Program-made: the position numbers and the translations under genes
Assembly (NCBI GenBank): GCA_044232905.1
Contig: JBIIKZ010000091.1
Coordinates: 1-6,784 of the forward strand
From: CANHVK01 sp044232905
GTDB taxonomy: Bacteria > Bacteroidota > Bacteroidia > Flavobacteriales_D > Crocinitomicaceae
Length of the DNA stretch: 6,784 nucleotides
Direction: 5' to 3'
Notes under the pieces: model-generated
The model's database searches: none
What the model saw: the letters and a program-made list of their open reading frames with translations, nothing else
What the model was told of the DNA's origin: nothing
Shown: positions 6,482-6,784 of the stretch, piece after piece
Numbering within the stretch: position 1 is the first letter of the stretch
Layout of the letters: each line of letters begins with the position of its first letter

Positions 6482-6656
6482 TATAGTTGTGTTTTTATAT
6501 TGTGTAAATATACTCAAAGGGAACTAATAGGGGTCATTATATTTTAGTTTATTTCAGTTTATTTGAATTTATATATTTTACAGCATTGTATAAATATGAG
6601 TATTTACAGGGTTTAAAGACTAATATAAACTAAAACAAGCTAATTTAAAATAACGC
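6482..6656. promoter_or_regulatory. AT-rich region upstream of integrase with phased and inverted repeats
   Basis: The stretch holds no credible gene. AGTTTATTTC (6546-6555), AGTTTATTTG (6556-6565) and the degenerate AATTTATATA (6566-6575) are three head-to-tail 10-base units, one helical turn each. TTTTAGTTTAT (6542-6552) recurs exactly inverted as ATAAACTAAAA (6625-6635). TATTTTACAG and TATTTACAGG (around 6574-6583 and 6601-6610) form a further near-repeat. The integrase promoter must lie here, but I find no good TTTG / TAnnTTTG pair. The repeats could be integrase arm sites or sites for a recombination directionality factor; this is inference. Confidence 0.45.
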
Positions 6657-6682
6657 AAAAAAAGTCCCGTCCAGACCGCTAA

Positions 6683-6698
6683 TCCCGAAGCTTCGGGA
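6683..6698. repeat. Perfect 16-bp palindrome, extragenic type
   Basis: TCCCGAAG joined to CTTCGGGA is a perfect palindrome, GC-rich within an AT-rich region. On the minus strand it is followed, about 20 bases on, by GGACGGGAC and seven T (6657-6663). The TCCCG half could therefore pair instead with CGGGA at 6665-6669 next to the T run, giving a weak terminator-like alternative fold. As I remember, similar TCCCGA...TCGGGA palindromes recur between genes in flavobacteria; I cannot count copies here. Confidence 0.6.
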
Positions 6699-6703
6699 GG
6701 GAT

Positions 6704-6732
6704 AAAGGTTTTCAGCAATGAAAGCCTTTTTT
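6704..6732 (+). terminator. Terminator-like hairpin on the plus strand near the right edge
   Basis: AAAGGTTTTC (6704-6713) pairs with GAAAGCCTTT (6720-6729) through 10 positions with one G-T pair around a 6-base loop, and the T run continues to 6732. In form it is an intrinsic terminator for plus-strand transcription, yet no plus-strand gene lies upstream after the SRAP fragment. It may belong to the palindrome cluster rather than to a gene. Confidence 0.45.
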
Positions 6733-6765
6733 GCCCTAAAAGCATTTAAGATTGTTGTGTTGTTT

Positions 6766-6781
6766 TGCCCAGAAATGGGCA
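6766..6781. repeat. Small hairpin with GAAA tetraloop at the right edge
   Basis: TGCCCA (6766-6771) and TGGGCA (6776-6781) form a perfect 6-bp stem closing a GAAA loop on the plus strand, a stable GNRA-type tetraloop if transcribed. It is the third hairpin within 100 bases. The element or gene it belongs to continues outside the window. Confidence 0.4.
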
Positions 6782-6784
6782 GGT

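Noticed and set aside
6482..6517. TTG start adding 12 residues to the integrase
   Set aside because: Integrases of this type in Bacteroidota usually begin close to an MAEANFYL-like sequence, and the ATG at 6481 is a standard start.
6645..6782. Minus-strand frame open to the right edge (about 45 codons, ending before the integrase region)
   Set aside because: It reads straight through the 16-bp palindrome and the hairpin cluster, shows no family pattern and has no visible start, so it is more likely non-coding.
6718..6784. Plus-strand ATG (MKAFFALKAFK...) open to the right edge
   Set aside because: The ATG sits inside the terminator-like hairpin, only 22 codons are visible, and no promoter was found. 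It cannot be supported without more sequence.

Overview
The window looks like chromosomal DNA of a Flavobacteriia-type member of the Bacteroidota. It is AT-rich and lacks clear Shine-Dalgarno sites. It encodes a secreted protease with a type IX secretion (T9SS) sorting tail and a lipoprotein with a flavobacterial-looking N-terminus. The one plausible promoter resembles the Bacteroidota TTTG / TAnnTTTG form, and the tyrosine recombinase has the layout common in this phylum. No species can be named from the sequence alone.

Left part (1-3033, all minus strand): three genes for exported proteins. From upstream to downstream they are an EGF-like-domain lipoprotein (2428-3033), a strong hairpin terminator (2391-2422), an M43-type zinc metalloprotease with a T9SS tail (541-2367), and, only 3 bases further on, a secreted protein with two copies of one domain that runs off the left edge (1-537). 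The last two should share a transcript.

Middle (3034-5178): a 362-base divergent intergenic region holds a large imperfect inverted repeat with an inner hairpin (3108-3224), a second strong hairpin (3225-3249) and promoter candidates. After it comes a plus-strand SOS mutagenesis operon: umuD (3396-3845), umuC (3845-5104) and the first 24 codons of an SRAP/YedK-HMCES-type gene (5104-5178). Both junctions are TAATG overlaps. UmuD' and UmuC would form a Pol V-like translesion polymerase. An intact SRAP protein would cap abasic sites in single-stranded DNA, so the operon pairs lesion bypass with abasic-site protection.

Right part (5179-6784): the SRAP frame stops abruptly 43 bases before the end of a convergent tyrosine recombinase gene (5222-6481, minus strand). 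The simplest reading is that an integrative element entered the SRAP gene, that its left attachment junction lies near 5165-5221, and that the element extends past the right edge. Upstream of the integrase is an AT-rich stretch with 10-bp-periodic repeats and an 11-bp inverted repeat, then a cluster of palindromes at the right edge.

I see no wholly new system. The points most worth following are the SRAP gene interrupted inside an umuDC operon, the large folded element upstream of umuD, and the duplicated-domain secreted protein beside the M43 protease.
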